This document shows positions 8,393 through 19,135 of a stretch of 64,000 bases of DNA, piece by piece. A program made the position numbers and the translations under genes. The notes beneath the pieces were generated by a model. That model saw only the letters and a list, made by a program, of their open reading frames with translations, did not search any database and was not told the DNA's origin. The DNA is from CAYXAA01 sp964462985 (GTDB lineage: Bacteria > Pseudomonadota > Alphaproteobacteria > Rhizobiales > Stappiaceae), in NCBI GenBank assembly GCA_964462985.1, contig CAYXAA010000027.1, forward strand, positions 1 through 64,000. The letters run 5' to 3'. The first letter of the stretch is position 1. Every line of letters starts with the position of its first letter.

Positions 8393-10054
8393 TCAGCCCG
8401 CCGTTCTGCCCGGTCGTTTCGTCCGGACTGGCTGCGCCGCCACCCGCTCATTTGAAGGCCGGTAGCCCGTTTCCTCGACCTCGAACCGAGGCAGCTTGCC
8501 AACCTCCCGCGCAAGGGCGATCGGGGGCCAATCGCCGTACCCTTCCCGGGCATCTTCCGGGCCGCTTCCGAGCATGAAGTCGCGGGTCGGCTTGTCCATG
8601 CCGTGCGCTCGTGACAGCGTGGTGAACAGGTGGCGCCAGGCATGATTGGGCTTCCCGCCGGGAGCCGAGATGCCCAGTTCATCGTTCACCCACTCCGCCA
8701 CCCGATTCCCGGCATCCTGCGCCCTGTGCTTGCTCGATAGTCGCGACAGGTCGGTGCCATCGGGATACGGCACGTAGAACGCGGGGCCATCGCCCACAGC
8801 CCTGAACATGTCGAGCAAGCCGAGTTCGACAAGGTGCGGATGGACCGCAGTCATCCACGCTTTATCGCTCTTCGTCGACCCGTCCTCAGGCGTGATCAGG
8901 AAATAGGGGTGCTCGCCGTCCTGTAGGACGTGCCTGCCGCGCAATTGGGTGACTTCGGTGACCCGGAGGCCCGTGTAGGCGCAGATCCATGGCACCCAGA
9001 ATAGCGCCCGCCTGTGGGGCAGCGAAATGGCCCGTGAGGTGCCGCTGAAAGTGGCTGTCAGGATTGTCTTGGCTTCCTCGGCCGTGTAGCCCCTGCGCAC
9101 GGGTGCCGCGCCCTTCCGCTCGTCTCGGATGCCGTGCGCAACGTTGGACGGGAGGCTGAACTCCTTTACGGCATGGGTGAGGACGGAACTCACGGCGGCC
9201 AAACACTTCCCATTGATCTTCGACGGAGACAGGCCCTCGGCTATCAACTCGTCACGCCATTGCCTGACATGATCCTTCGTCACCTCACGCACATCGGTGA
9301 CGCCGCTGCTGGAGACGAACTTCGCGATGTCCCGCGCATAGTCCTCTTTCGTCTTCGCCTTCAGGCTCTGCGTGGCGAACTTATGGTCCAGCAGCGCGAA
9401 CAAATCGAACTGTCCAGCCTGCTGCGGCGCTCGCGGTGCGGAGGGCTTCGCCGGAGGCTGCCAATCGGGAAACCGCTTCGCAGCCTCGTCGGGCGAATAG
9501 TCGCCTTGAGCCTTCCTGAGGTTGCCCTCGGCGGCGAGTTGGATTGCCTTGAAGGCGGCGTGGACCACCCGCGTGCGGCTCAGCTGATCCGTATTGACGC
9601 CTTCTGTGGCGAACAGTTCGTCGACTGAAGGGCCAAACCACCGGTCCAGCTCACCGCGTTCGGCCGCTTCGCTGTTGATGCGAAGAACCTCAGTCCAGAC
9701 CCCTTCCGGCCCCGGCTCGCTGTCCATCATCGTCACGAGGCCGGAATAGAGCTTGCCCGCCAGCGCCTGCACCTGCTTCTGGGTCAGCGGTTGCGGGCCT
9801 TCCCTGTGCCGTTGCCAGAACTCGTGCAACGCCGCGTCAGCGTCACGATGCAGCCGCCGTGCCTCGCTCGGGTCTTTTGTGCCGAGGCTGACTTTGACGA
9901 CCTCCCCGATTTTGACGTGCCTGGTCTCACCGTTGATCGGAATCGCCACCGTGCCCACCGGCGGCATCGCCCTCAGATCGGCCGGCATTCGTTGCCGGAG
10001 GTAGTAGACGCCAGTGTCGGGATGCTTCCAAGGACCGGGCATTCGCAAGCTCAT
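8393..10054 (-). CDS. Tyrosine-type site-specific integrase of the island
   Basis: A 553-aa phage-type integrase. The N-terminus SLRMPGPWKHPDTGVYYLRQRMPADLR matches the DUF6538-like start of alphaproteobacterial island integrases. A core-binding SAM-like domain spans about 220-310. The catalytic residues are present: R364 (AYTGLRVTEV), likely K395 (DGSTKSDKAW), H471 and R474 (HAWRHLF), and Y506 (EGYGDW). The start at 10054 is chosen at this family-like N-terminus; 23 codons upstream are open but not family-like. The gene begins 79 bp from the tRNA-Thr 3' end, the classic place for an integrase using a tRNA attB. It should catalyse recombination between the two 27-bp repeats. Confidence 0.9.
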   Translation of the reverse strand: MSLRMPGPWKHPDTGVYYLRQRMPADLRAMPPVGTVAIPINGETRHVKIGEVVKVSLGTKDPSEARRLHRDADAALHEFWQRHREGPQPLTQKQVQALAGKLYSGLVTMMDSEPGPEGVWTEVLRINSEAAERGELDRWFGPSVDELFATEGVNTDQLSRTRVVHAAFKAIQLAAEGNLRKAQGDYSPDEAAKRFPDWQPPAKPSAPRAPQQAGQFDLFALLDHKFATQSLKAKTKEDYARDIAKFVSSSGVTDVREVTKDHVRQWRDELIAEGLSPSKINGKCLAAVSSVLTHAVKEFSLPSNVAHGIRDERKGAAPVRRGYTAEEAKTILTATFSGTSRAISLPHRRALFWVPWICAYTGLRVTEVTQLRGRHVLQDGEHPYFLITPEDGSTKSDKAWMTAVHPHLVELGLLDMFRAVGDGPAFYVPYPDGTDLSRLSSKHRAQDAGNRVAEWVNDELGISAPGGKPNHAWRHLFTTLSRAHGMDKPTRDFMLGSGPEDAREGYGDWPPIALAREVGKLPRFEVEETGYRPSNERVAAQPVRTKRPGRTAG

Positions 10055-10133
10055 GTGCACCACCCCTGTGTACCAGACAGGTGGCGAAAAGTTCAGAAAA
10101 ACCAGATAGTTGTTTCCCGGCAAGGGGAAATGA

Positions 10134-10208
<75 letters not shown>

Positions 10209-10375
10209 AGGCCGGCGTCGGGCCGGGGTCCAGGCGCGCGCGTAAGGGGTGGGCGCCGCGCCGAGGCGTGCCTCGTCGGACGCGAGCGCTTTTGCCACAA
10301 CGAATCGGGCCGTGCAAGGCCGAAACCACGACCGCAGGCATTTGTCGGGGAATGAGGCGCGCCGGTGGGGATAAA

Positions 10376-10500
10376 TCCGGCCCGGCCTGGTCCGGTTCCG
10401 TTCGGTTTGGTCCAGCCCAGATCTGTCCGCTTCAGATCAGTATGGTCGAGGCCAGTCCCGTCCGGTCCAGCCCGGCCGGCCTAGTTCGGCCCCAGCCAAG
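10376..10500. repeat. Degenerate pentanucleotide repeat tract
   Basis: Read in steps of five from the CCGGC near 10377, the tract gives CTGGT CCGGT TCCGT TCGGT TTGGT CCAGC CCAGA TCTGT and so on to about 10500, a decayed 5-mer (roughly YCGGT) repeat. It lies in the 499-bp gap (10209-10707) between the tRNA and the transporter ATPase gene. The rest of that gap shows only GC-rich sequence with no gene I can support. Confidence 0.5.
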
Positions 10501-10707
10501 CCGCTACCGGCGACCGGTCCCGGCGCGAAGCCAGGCCGGCGCCTCGGCTTCTTTCGGAGCCGCCTTGCGATCGCGCGGCGCCGGCGGGGAACGCACGCTG
10601 GCGCTCACGGGCATCCACCTGGCTGCGGCCGCGGCGGCCGCCATCCACGCTTTGCGGCGAAGGCCGGTGTGCTGGCATGCTGGATCGGGACTGCTCTCTC
10701 TGCGGCC

Positions 10708-11799
<1,092 letters not shown>

Positions 11800-11870
11800 G
11801 TGGTCCTCCCATCTATTTTGGTGCGCCGCGTTTGGTCGAGGTGATCCAATCCCGCTTCATCGCATCCCCC

Positions 11871-13538
11871 TCACCCCGTCAGCCGCCCGAAAAATGCGTC
11901 CCAGCCCCCAAGCACGAGCCTGCTGCCCTCGAGCCGGCCGCCGAAGCCGGCTTCGGTCAAGGGCTCGAGCGGACCGAAGCCGGACACCTCCAGGGTTGCC
12001 GGCGCCCGGGCGAGGCAGAAGGCGCAGAAGATGCGGTCCCGGCCCTCGCTGCGGATGAAGGCGAGCACCGGCTCCTCGGCCTCGATGAGATGGATCGCCC
12101 CTTTGGTCAGCGGCCGCTGTTCCCGGCGCCAGGCCAGGAAACGGCGCACCCGGTTCAGCGGCGATCCGGGATCGGCCTCCTGGGCCGCGACCGAGCGGGC
12201 GCGGTGCTCGGGCGGCACCGGCAGCCAGGGCTCGGTCGTGGAGAAGCCGGCGAAGTCGTCCTCACTGGTCCAGGGCATCGGGGTGCGGCAGCCGTCGCGT
12301 CCCTTGAACTCGGGCCAGAACCGCTTGCCGTAGGGATCCTGCAGGCGGTCGTAGGGCACGTCGGCCTCCGTCAGCCCCAGTTCCTCGCCCTGATAAAGGC
12401 AGGGCGAACCGCGCAGGCTGGTGACAAGCGCCACGGCGAGCGGGCCGAAGCGGTCGGGATCCTCGCCGCCGCCCCAGCGGCTGACGACGCGGGGAACGTC
12501 GTGGTTCGACAGCGCCCAGCTCGGCCAGCCGGTGCCGATGCCGTCCTCCAGCGCCTGGATGCAGCGGCGGATATAGGCGGCCGAGCCCTGGCGGGTCAGC
12601 AGTTCGAAGGAATAGGCCATCTGCAGCCGCCGGTCGCGGGCGGTGTATTCGCCCATCATCCGGTGCAGGTCCTCGTCGGTGCTGAGCTCGCCGACGGCGA
12701 CCGCGCCGGGGTATTCCGAAAGCAGCGTCCACAGCCGCTCGAGGAAGGCGAGGTTTTCCGGCCGGTCGCGGTCGTAGAGATGGATCTGGCGGCCGTAGGG
12801 GTTGGCGCTCGGCACGATCGAGGCCTCACGGCTCGGCGGTACCGGCGGGTTGTCGCGCAATTCGGCATCGTGGAAGTAGAAGTTCACCGTGTCGAGACGG
12901 AACCCGTCAACGCCGCGCTCCAGCCAGAACCGGGCAACGTCGAGCACCGCATCCTGGACCTCCCGGTTGTGGAAGTTAAGGTCGGGCTGCGAGGCGAGGA
13001 AGTTGTGCATGTAATACTGGCCGCGCCGGGTGTCCCATTCCCAGGCCGAGCCGCCGAACACCGACAGCCAGTTGTTCGGTGGCGTGCCGTCGGGCTTGGC
13101 CTCGGCCCAGACGTACCAGTCGGCGCGCGGACCGTGGCGGCTGGCGCGGCTTTCAACGAACCAGGGGTGACGGTCGGAGGTGTGGGAGATAACGAGGTCG
13201 ATGATGACCCTGAGCCCCCTCGCATGGGCGGCTGCAACAAGGGCATCGAAATCGGCGAGCGTGCCGAACAGCGGGTCGACGTCGCGGTAGTCGGCAACGT
13301 CATAGCCGAAGTCCTGCATCGGCGAGGTGTAGAACGGCGACAGCCAGATCGCGTCGACGCCGAGCGAGGCGACATGGTCGAGCTTCGCGGTGACGCCGGC
13401 AAGGTCGCCGACGCCGTTGCCGTCGCTGTCGAAGAAGGAGCGCGGATAGATCTGGTAGATCACCGCTCCGCGCCACCAGTCCGGATCGACGGCGGCACGG
13501 GGGGCGGAAAGGCCGGCTTCTGAGCCCATACTCAGCAT
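11871..13538 (-). CDS. GH13 alpha-glucosidase
   Basis: A 555-aa cytoplasmic glycoside hydrolase (no signal peptide) expected to split imported alpha-glucosides such as maltose, sucrose or trehalulose. The (beta/alpha)8 barrel starts at WWRGAVIYQIYPRSF. The catalytic triad of family GH13 is visible: nucleophile D216 (GFRLDTVNF), acid/base E284 (AVGELS) and D347 (SNHDVPR). IIDLVISHTSDRHPWF is conserved region I. Length and motifs fit the oligo-1,6/alpha-glucosidase group (AglA-like). AAGGG lies about 9 nt before the ATG. It starts 4 bp after the second permease stop, so it belongs to the transport operon. Confidence 0.92.
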   Translation of the reverse strand: MLSMGSEAGLSAPRAAVDPDWWRGAVIYQIYPRSFFDSDGNGVGDLAGVTAKLDHVASLGVDAIWLSPFYTSPMQDFGYDVADYRDVDPLFGTLADFDALVAAAHARGLRVIIDLVISHTSDRHPWFVESRASRHGPRADWYVWAEAKPDGTPPNNWLSVFGGSAWEWDTRRGQYYMHNFLASQPDLNFHNREVQDAVLDVARFWLERGVDGFRLDTVNFYFHDAELRDNPPVPPSREASIVPSANPYGRQIHLYDRDRPENLAFLERLWTLLSEYPGAVAVGELSTDEDLHRMMGEYTARDRRLQMAYSFELLTRQGSAAYIRRCIQALEDGIGTGWPSWALSNHDVPRVVSRWGGGEDPDRFGPLAVALVTSLRGSPCLYQGEELGLTEADVPYDRLQDPYGKRFWPEFKGRDGCRTPMPWTSEDDFAGFSTTEPWLPVPPEHRARSVAAQEADPGSPLNRVRRFLAWRREQRPLTKGAIHLIEAEEPVLAFIRSEGRDRIFCAFCLARAPATLEVSGFGPLEPLTEAGFGGRLEGSRLVLGGWDAFFGRLTG

Positions 13539-13541
13539 GCG

Positions 13542-14381
<840 letters not shown>

Positions 14382-14385
<4 letters not shown>

Positions 14386-15350
14386 GCCTTGCCCTCCCCG
14401 GACAGCTTCACCTTGCCGACCGTGATGGTGATGACGGTCAGGACGGCGATAACCAGGAACAGCAGGGTCGAGGCGGCCGAGCCGTAGCCGACTTCCTGGA
14501 AGTCGACGAGCTGCTGGCGCGCGTAGACCGACATCGACATGGTGTCGGCCGAGTTCGAGGTCAGCACGTAGATCAGGTCGAAGATCCTGAGCGCGTCGAG
14601 GGCGCGGAAGATCACGGCGACCATGAGCGCCGGTCGGATCAGCGGCAGGGTGACACGGAAGAACACCTTGACCGGGTGGATGCCATCGACCCTGGCAGCC
14701 TCATAGCAGTCCGAGGGCAGCATCTGCAGGCCGGCCAGGATCAGGAGCGCCATGAACGGCGTGGTCTTCCAGACGTCGACCAGCACCACCGCCCACATCG
14801 CGGTGGCCGGGTCGGCGGTCCAGGCGACCGGCGCCGACAGGATGCCGATGCCCATCAGGATGTCGTTGAGGACTCCGAACTGGTCGTGCAGCATCCAGCC
14901 CCACATCTTGGCCGAGACGATGGTCGGGATCGCCCAGGGGATCAGCACGGCCGCGCGCACCAGCGAGCGCCCGCGGAACTCCGCGTTCAGCACCAGCGCC
15001 ACAACCGTGCCGAGCACCGTCTCGATCGAGACCGAGACGACGGTGAACCAGATCGTGTTCCAGACGGCGTTCCACCATTCCGGATCAACCAGCAGGCCGA
15101 AGGCCTCGCCGTCATAAACGGCAAGATAGTTCTCGAAGCCAATGAACTGCGTGGCGCCGAGGTCGGACAGGCTGGCGTCGGTGAAGCCGAACCAGATGGT
15201 GCGGATCAGCGGCCAGCCGGCGACCAGCGCCAGAACCACCAGCATGGGCGTGAGAAAGATCCAGGCGGAGCGCAGACGCGCCCGGCTGAGACGGGACCGC
15301 ACGGGGGCAACGGCCGGAAGGGCAGTCGCGGTCGACGCTTCGATCGTCAT
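14382..15350 (-). CDS. ABC sugar permease, MalF/ThuF-like
   Basis: A 322-aa inner-membrane permease. TM1 is IFLTPMLVVLALVAGWPLI, a periplasmic region carries GFENYLAVYDG, and the EAA loop is YEAARVDGIHPVKVFFRVTLPLIRPALM. The ATG at 15350 is used; a GTG three codons upstream (15359) is possible, and neither has a strong ribosome site. It sits about 110 bp downstream of the binding-protein gene, past two stem-loops, and overlaps the next permease by 4 bp. Confidence 0.9.
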
Positions 15351-15378
15351 CGGTGGCACCCGGTCGATGGTGTCGGGA

Positions 15379-15441
15379 GGGACGCCGAGGCGGCGTCCCC
15401 GCGAAAAGGCGACGCTGCGCAGACCGTCCGGCGGCGCAGCG
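15379..15441 (-). promoter_or_regulatory. Two stem-loops between binding-protein and permease genes
   Basis: Stem 1: GGGACGCCG, loop AGG, CGGCGTCCC (15379-15399, 9 perfect pairs). Stem 2: CGCTGCGC ... GCGCAGCG (15413-15441, 8 pairs, 13-nt loop). In transport operons such hairpins after the binding-protein gene protect the upstream mRNA or attenuate readthrough, giving more binding protein than permease. Role inferred from position. Confidence 0.6.
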
Positions 15442-15459
15442 CCGAGTTCGGGAGGAGCG

Positions 15460-16716
15460 CTACCAGCCGCTGCGGCGGATCCGCTTCAGGTCGCGGTCGA
15501 GCTTGGCGAGAGCAGCATCTGCCGTCGCCCCGCCCGACAACACCGAATGACTCGCGTTCCAAAACGCGTTGGACACCTTGTTGTAGTTCTCGCCGGTCAC
15601 CTTCGACGGCCGCGCCACCGCATTGACGAAGGTGTCGTAGAGGTCGCCGAAGAAGGGGCTGGCGGCCAGCACGTCGGGATCCTCGTAAAGGTCGCCGATC
15701 GTCGGGTTGTAGCTGCCCTCGATGGCGCGGCGCTTCTGCTCCTCGGCGCTGGTCAGATACAGCACCAGGTCGGCGGCGACATCGGCGTTCTCGGAGTATT
15801 TCGACACGGCGAGCTGCCAGCCGCCGAGCGCGCCGGTGTTCTTGCCATCGGCACCGCCCTTCGGCAGGGCGGCGACGCCGATCTTGCCCTTGACCGGGGA
15901 ATCCTCCGAATTGCCCAGCGCCCAGGCATAGGGCCAGTTGCGCATGAAGACGGCGTTGCCAGACTGGAAGACGCCACGCGCCTCCTCTTCCGAATAGTTG
16001 AGGACGCCGTCGGGAGCGATCTTGCCGATCCAGGAGGCAGCCAGCGTCAGCGCCTCGGCCGCCTTCGGATTGTTGACGGTGATGTCGCCATCGGCGTTGA
16101 CGATGGTGCCACCGCCGAAGCTGTCGATCCATTCCAGCGCGTTGCAGGTCAGACCCTCGTAGGCCTTGCCCTGGAACACGATGCCCCACATCTTGTCGTT
16201 GCCCTTCTGGCGCTCGCCGTCCTGGACGATCTGGGCCGCCTCCGTCAGCTCCGCCCAGGTCTCGGGCACCTTCTGGCCGTACTCCTCAAGGAGATCCTTG
16301 CGGTAGTAGAGCACACCGGCATCGGTGAACCAGGGCATGGCCACGAGCTTGCCGTCGATGGTGTTGTTCTCGACGATTGCGCTGAAGTGCTGGTCCTCCG
16401 CGCCGTTCGAGAACGGCTTCAGGTCAATGAAATGGTTGCCGAGGATGCCGGGCCAGATCACGTCGATCTGGAAGACGTCGATGTCGTTGGCGCCGGAGGC
16501 GAGAAGCTGCTGATAGAGCGCCAGTCGCTCGGTGCTCGAATTCGGCGTCGAGACGATGGTGACCGTGTGGCCGGACTTCTGCTCCCAGGCCTCGACGCCC
16601 TGGCGGCAGATCTCCAGCTCGAGGCCGACCGCGCCGCAGGAGATCGAGATCTCCGCGGCCTGCGCCATCCCGCCGAAGGCAATCGCCGCCGCCGACATCA
16701 ACAGTCTTTTCAGCAT
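15460..16716 (-). CDS. Periplasmic alpha-glucoside-binding protein (ThuE/AglE-like)
   Basis: A 418-aa extracellular solute-binding protein (family 1). Signal peptide MLKRLLMSAAAIAFGGMAQA is cut before AEISISCGAVG. Typical features follow: STERLALYQQLLASGANDIDVFQIDVIWPG, MPWFTDAGVLYYRKDLLEEYG, and AALPKGGADGKNTGALGGWQLAVSKYS. Length and style resemble rhizobial trehalose/maltose-binding ThuE; AglE (sucrose/maltose) is the alternative, so the ligand stays open within alpha-glucosides. GGGAGG precedes the ATG. It is the first gene of the leftward operon, facing the LacI regulator across a 447-bp region with two operators. Confidence 0.88.
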   Translation of the reverse strand: MLKRLLMSAAAIAFGGMAQAAEISISCGAVGLELEICRQGVEAWEQKSGHTVTIVSTPNSSTERLALYQQLLASGANDIDVFQIDVIWPGILGNHFIDLKPFSNGAEDQHFSAIVENNTIDGKLVAMPWFTDAGVLYYRKDLLEEYGQKVPETWAELTEAAQIVQDGERQKGNDKMWGIVFQGKAYEGLTCNALEWIDSFGGGTIVNADGDITVNNPKAAEALTLAASWIGKIAPDGVLNYSEEEARGVFQSGNAVFMRNWPYAWALGNSEDSPVKGKIGVAALPKGGADGKNTGALGGWQLAVSKYSENADVAADLVLYLTSAEEQKRRAIEGSYNPTIGDLYEDPDVLAASPFFGDLYDTFVNAVARPSKVTGENYNKVSNAFWNASHSVLSGGATADAALAKLDRDLKRIRRSGW

Positions 16717-16890
16717 AGTGTCCTCCCTTCGCTCCGGCTCGCGCCGGTCGTTTGATCCCGCCGGCTCGAACCGGTCTGGTTGCGGTCGCCCGGTGCACCG
16801 GGCGCACGAGAGGGGAAGGAAGACGGCGCAGCGCCCACACCGGCATCGCCGGCGCGGTCCGCGGAATAGGTCGCTTTGTCGCCGCTCCTC

Positions 16891-16904
16891 CCAAAGCGCT
16901 TTGG
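16891..16904. promoter_or_regulatory. LacI-family operator 1 (CCAAAGCGCTTTGG)
   Basis: A perfect 14-bp palindrome with the AAAGCGCTTT core typical of LacI/GalR regulators, about 180 bp upstream of the binding-protein gene. On the minus strand a TTGACA (complement of 16931-16936) lies upstream, so the operator falls just after the expected -10, a position suited to repression. The rest of 16717-17163 shows no gene. Confidence 0.75.
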
Positions 16905-16930
16905 AAAAGACTGACGGATGCCTGACGCCT

Positions 16931-16936
16931 TGTCAA
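16931..16936 (-). promoter_or_regulatory. Candidate -35 element (TTGACA) of the sugar operon
   Basis: A perfect TTGACA on the minus strand. A hexamer 17-18 nt downstream is a poor -10 match (CAGTCT/AGTCTT), but operator 1 lies immediately after it, which supports a promoter here. Confidence 0.35.
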
Positions 16937-17086
16937 CCCGAGGTCGCCTTCGCGGTACCTCGCTCCCGGCCACGCGCCGCCTCGAACGGAAAAAACCATG
17001 GAAATTTCTGACAATGACGTGGTAGCCTGATCACGGTTGCGCCCGAGAGTTCATCGCGCCCTTGCTGGCCGGGCAGACGATCCGTC

Positions 17087-17100
17087 TCAAAGCGCTTTGA
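17087..17100. promoter_or_regulatory. LacI-family operator 2 (TCAAAGCGCTTTGA)
   Basis: A second perfect 14-bp palindrome sharing the CAAAGCGCTTTG core, 64 bp upstream of the regulator start and 196 bp centre to centre from operator 1. This suggests autoregulation and possible DNA looping between the two sites. Confidence 0.75.
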
Positions 17101-17163
17101 CAGCCACCGCCGCAGAGTGCTGCGCGGCGCCCGGCTGCGATCGAATGAAAGGACTCGCCAGCC

Positions 17164-18195
17164 TTGAATCTCCGCGAGCTGTCAGCACACCTCGGCCTGT
17201 CGCAGACCACCGTCAGCCGAGCGCTCAACGGCTATCCGGACGTTGCCCTGGAGACCCGGCGACGTGTTGCGGAGGCGGCCGAGCGCTTCGGCTATCGGCC
17301 GAACGCCAGCGCCAGGCGCCTGGCGACCGGCCGGGCGCATGCGCTCGGCGTCGCCTTTCCGGTCGACCAGAATCTCTTGCTCGATCCCCACTACATCGAA
17401 TTCATCGCCGGCCTCGCCGGGCGGGCCGGCGAGGCGGGGTTAGACCTGATGGTGAGCGCGACCCGGCGCAACGAATCCGAGGTCTACCGGCGTCTGGCGC
17501 GCACCCGCGGCATCGACGCCACGATCCTGTCGGGGCCGATGATCGAGGACGGGCGCATCGATCTGCTGAGGTCGATCGGCCTGCCCTTTGTCGTCCACGG
17601 CCGCACCGGCGGGGTGCCGGACTACGCCTTCCTCGACATCGACAACCGCGCGACATTCCGCCAGGCCGCTCAGCTGCTCGTCGACCTCGGCCATCGGGTG
17701 ATCGGAGCGGTCAACGGTGACCCGGTCATGGCCTTCGCTTATGAGCGCCGCCTCGGCTGGGAGGAGGCGCTGACCGCAAGCGGGCTGACGGCAGACCCGA
17801 CGCTCTGCCTCGGCGGACCAATGACCGAGGAGAACGGCTACCGCTTCGCCCGGCAACTGCTCGAGCGCAGCCCGCGGCCGACCGGAATCCTGTGCGCCAG
17901 CGTGCTGTCGGCGCTCGGGGCCTATCGCGCCGTGCGCGATCTCGGGCTCAGGGTGGGCCGGGACGTCTCCATCGTTGCCCACGATGACGGCCTGCCATTC
18001 ATCCCGCCAGAGACGATGGACCCACCGATGACGGTGACGCGCTCACCGATCCGCATCGGCGGCGAGCGCGCCGCCGAACTGGCGCTCGGCCTCATCGCCG
18101 GCCGCCCGGTCTCAGAGCTGCAACAGGTGCTGCCGTTCGACCTGATCTACCGGGCATCGACCGCGGCGCCGCGGTCGCTGGCGCGCACGGTGTGA
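17164..18195 (+). CDS. LacI-family transcriptional regulator of the alpha-glucoside operon
   Basis: A 343-aa repressor. The N-terminal HTH is MNLRELSAHLGLSQTTVSRALNGYPDVALETRRRV with the hinge helix at NASARRLATGR. The rest is a periplasmic-binding-protein-like sensor domain (about 60-335) with DIDNRATFRQAAQLLVDLGHRVIGAVNG and VSIVAHDDGLPF. The TTG start at 17164 is required by the HTH; AAGGA lies about 11 nt upstream. It diverges from the transport operon, with two near-identical palindromes between them, so it very likely controls that operon and itself. The likely inducer is an imported alpha-glucoside. Confidence 0.92.
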   Translation: MNLRELSAHLGLSQTTVSRALNGYPDVALETRRRVAEAAERFGYRPNASARRLATGRAHALGVAFPVDQNLLLDPHYIEFIAGLAGRAGEAGLDLMVSATRRNESEVYRRLARTRGIDATILSGPMIEDGRIDLLRSIGLPFVVHGRTGGVPDYAFLDIDNRATFRQAAQLLVDLGHRVIGAVNGDPVMAFAYERRLGWEEALTASGLTADPTLCLGGPMTEENGYRFARQLLERSPRPTGILCASVLSALGAYRAVRDLGLRVGRDVSIVAHDDGLPFIPPETMDPPMTVTRSPIRIGGERAAELALGLIAGRPVSELQQVLPFDLIYRASTAAPRSLARTV

Positions 18196-18249
18196 CTGCT
18201 TAGGCGCGGCAACGCGCGGGCGACCCTTCGTTTTCACGGGCGTGGTTAG

Positions 18250-18267
18250 AACGACGTTCGCGTCGTT
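18250..18267. terminator. UUCG-loop hairpin between convergent genes
   Basis: AACGACG, loop TTCG, CGTCGTT: a perfect 7-bp stem with a very stable tetraloop, in the 108-bp gap between the converging LacI regulator and lactonase genes. No long T run follows, so it is a possible bidirectional terminator or RNA-stabilising hairpin. Confidence 0.5.
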
Positions 18268-18303
18268 AGCGGAGCGCTTTCAACGCTGCGCTGTCCGGCA
18301 TCG

Positions 18304-19131
18304 TCAGAGCCGGTAGGCAGCCACCGCATTTCCGCCGAGAATCCCGTCCCGTTCGGCCGGAGTGCAGGCCGCCAGCAAAGTGTCGGTGGCCTCGACCCAG
18401 GCGTCGTAGCTTGCGGCAAGCGTGCAGACCGGCCAGTCACTGCCCCAGACCACGCGATCCGGTCCGAAGACGCTGAGCACGTGCTCGGCGTAGGGCCGGA
18501 GCCTTTCGGCGTTCCAGTCCGCGCCGGCTTCGGTCACGAGGCCGGACAGCTTGCAATACGCCGCACTGCCGGAGGCGATGCGCTTCATCGCAGCCGCCCA
18601 GTCGCGAAATCCCCCCGTCGCGATCTCGGGCTTGGCGCAATGGTCGACCACCGTCCTCAGGTCCGGATGGCGTGAGAGCAGCACCGCCAGATTGTCGAGG
18701 TGGCGCGGCAGGACCAGGGCGTCGAACACCAGATCCTCGGTGACCATGGCAGCGTAGGCGGGCCCCAGTTCCGGCCGCAGCATCCAGTCCACATCGGCGA
18801 TGTCCTGGATCATCGGGCGCAAGCCCTTGAGTTTGGGATGGCGGGCAGCCCGCGCGATGCGCCCGGGCGCGTCCGGAGCGGCAAAGTCGGTCCAGCCGAC
18901 GACGCCTTCGATAAAGGCGTGGCTGTCGGCCAGTGCCAGCATGAACGCCGTCTCCGCTTCAGTCGGCGCCGCCTGGACCAGGACGGTTCCGGCAATGCCG
19001 TGCCGTTCCAGGAACGGAGCCAGGTCTTCCGGCAGGAAGTCGCGGTAGATCGGCGCGAGCTCGGGCGTCAGCCAGCCGTAGTCGCCGCGCTCCAGCCGCC
19101 AGAAATGCTGATGGGCATCGATCCGGCGCAT
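18304..19131 (-). CDS. Amidohydrolase-family sugar lactonase (L-fuconolactonase-like)
   Basis: A 275-aa metal-dependent hydrolase (Amidohydro_2). The N-terminal metal motif is RIDAHQHFW; other expected ligand positions are VVDHCAKPEI and GSDWPVC. Length is typical of L-fucono-1,5-lactonase, which opens the lactone made by L-fucose dehydrogenase to L-fuconate. It is the last gene of the leftward fucose operon, 4 bp after fucU. L-rhamnono-lactonase would be similar, but the FucU and L-fuconate dehydratase neighbours favour L-fucose. Confidence 0.85.
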   Translation of the reverse strand: MRRIDAHQHFWRLERGDYGWLTPELAPIYRDFLPEDLAPFLERHGIAGTVLVQAAPTEAETAFMLALADSHAFIEGVVGWTDFAAPDAPGRIARAARHPKLKGLRPMIQDIADVDWMLRPELGPAYAAMVTEDLVFDALVLPRHLDNLAVLLSRHPDLRTVVDHCAKPEIATGGFRDWAAAMKRIASGSAAYCKLSGLVTEAGADWNAERLRPYAEHVLSVFGPDRVVWGSDWPVCTLAASYDAWVEATDTLLAACTPAERDGILGGNAVAAYRL

Positions 19132-19135
19132 GTCG

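Noticed and set aside
10376..10500. Possible CRISPR array or tRNA cluster in the repeat tract
   Set aside because: The period is 5 bp with no unique spacers and no cloverleaf.
18276..18292. Third LacI-type half-site (GAGCGCTTTC) after the regulator gene
   Set aside because: It is asymmetric and far from any promoter; likely chance.
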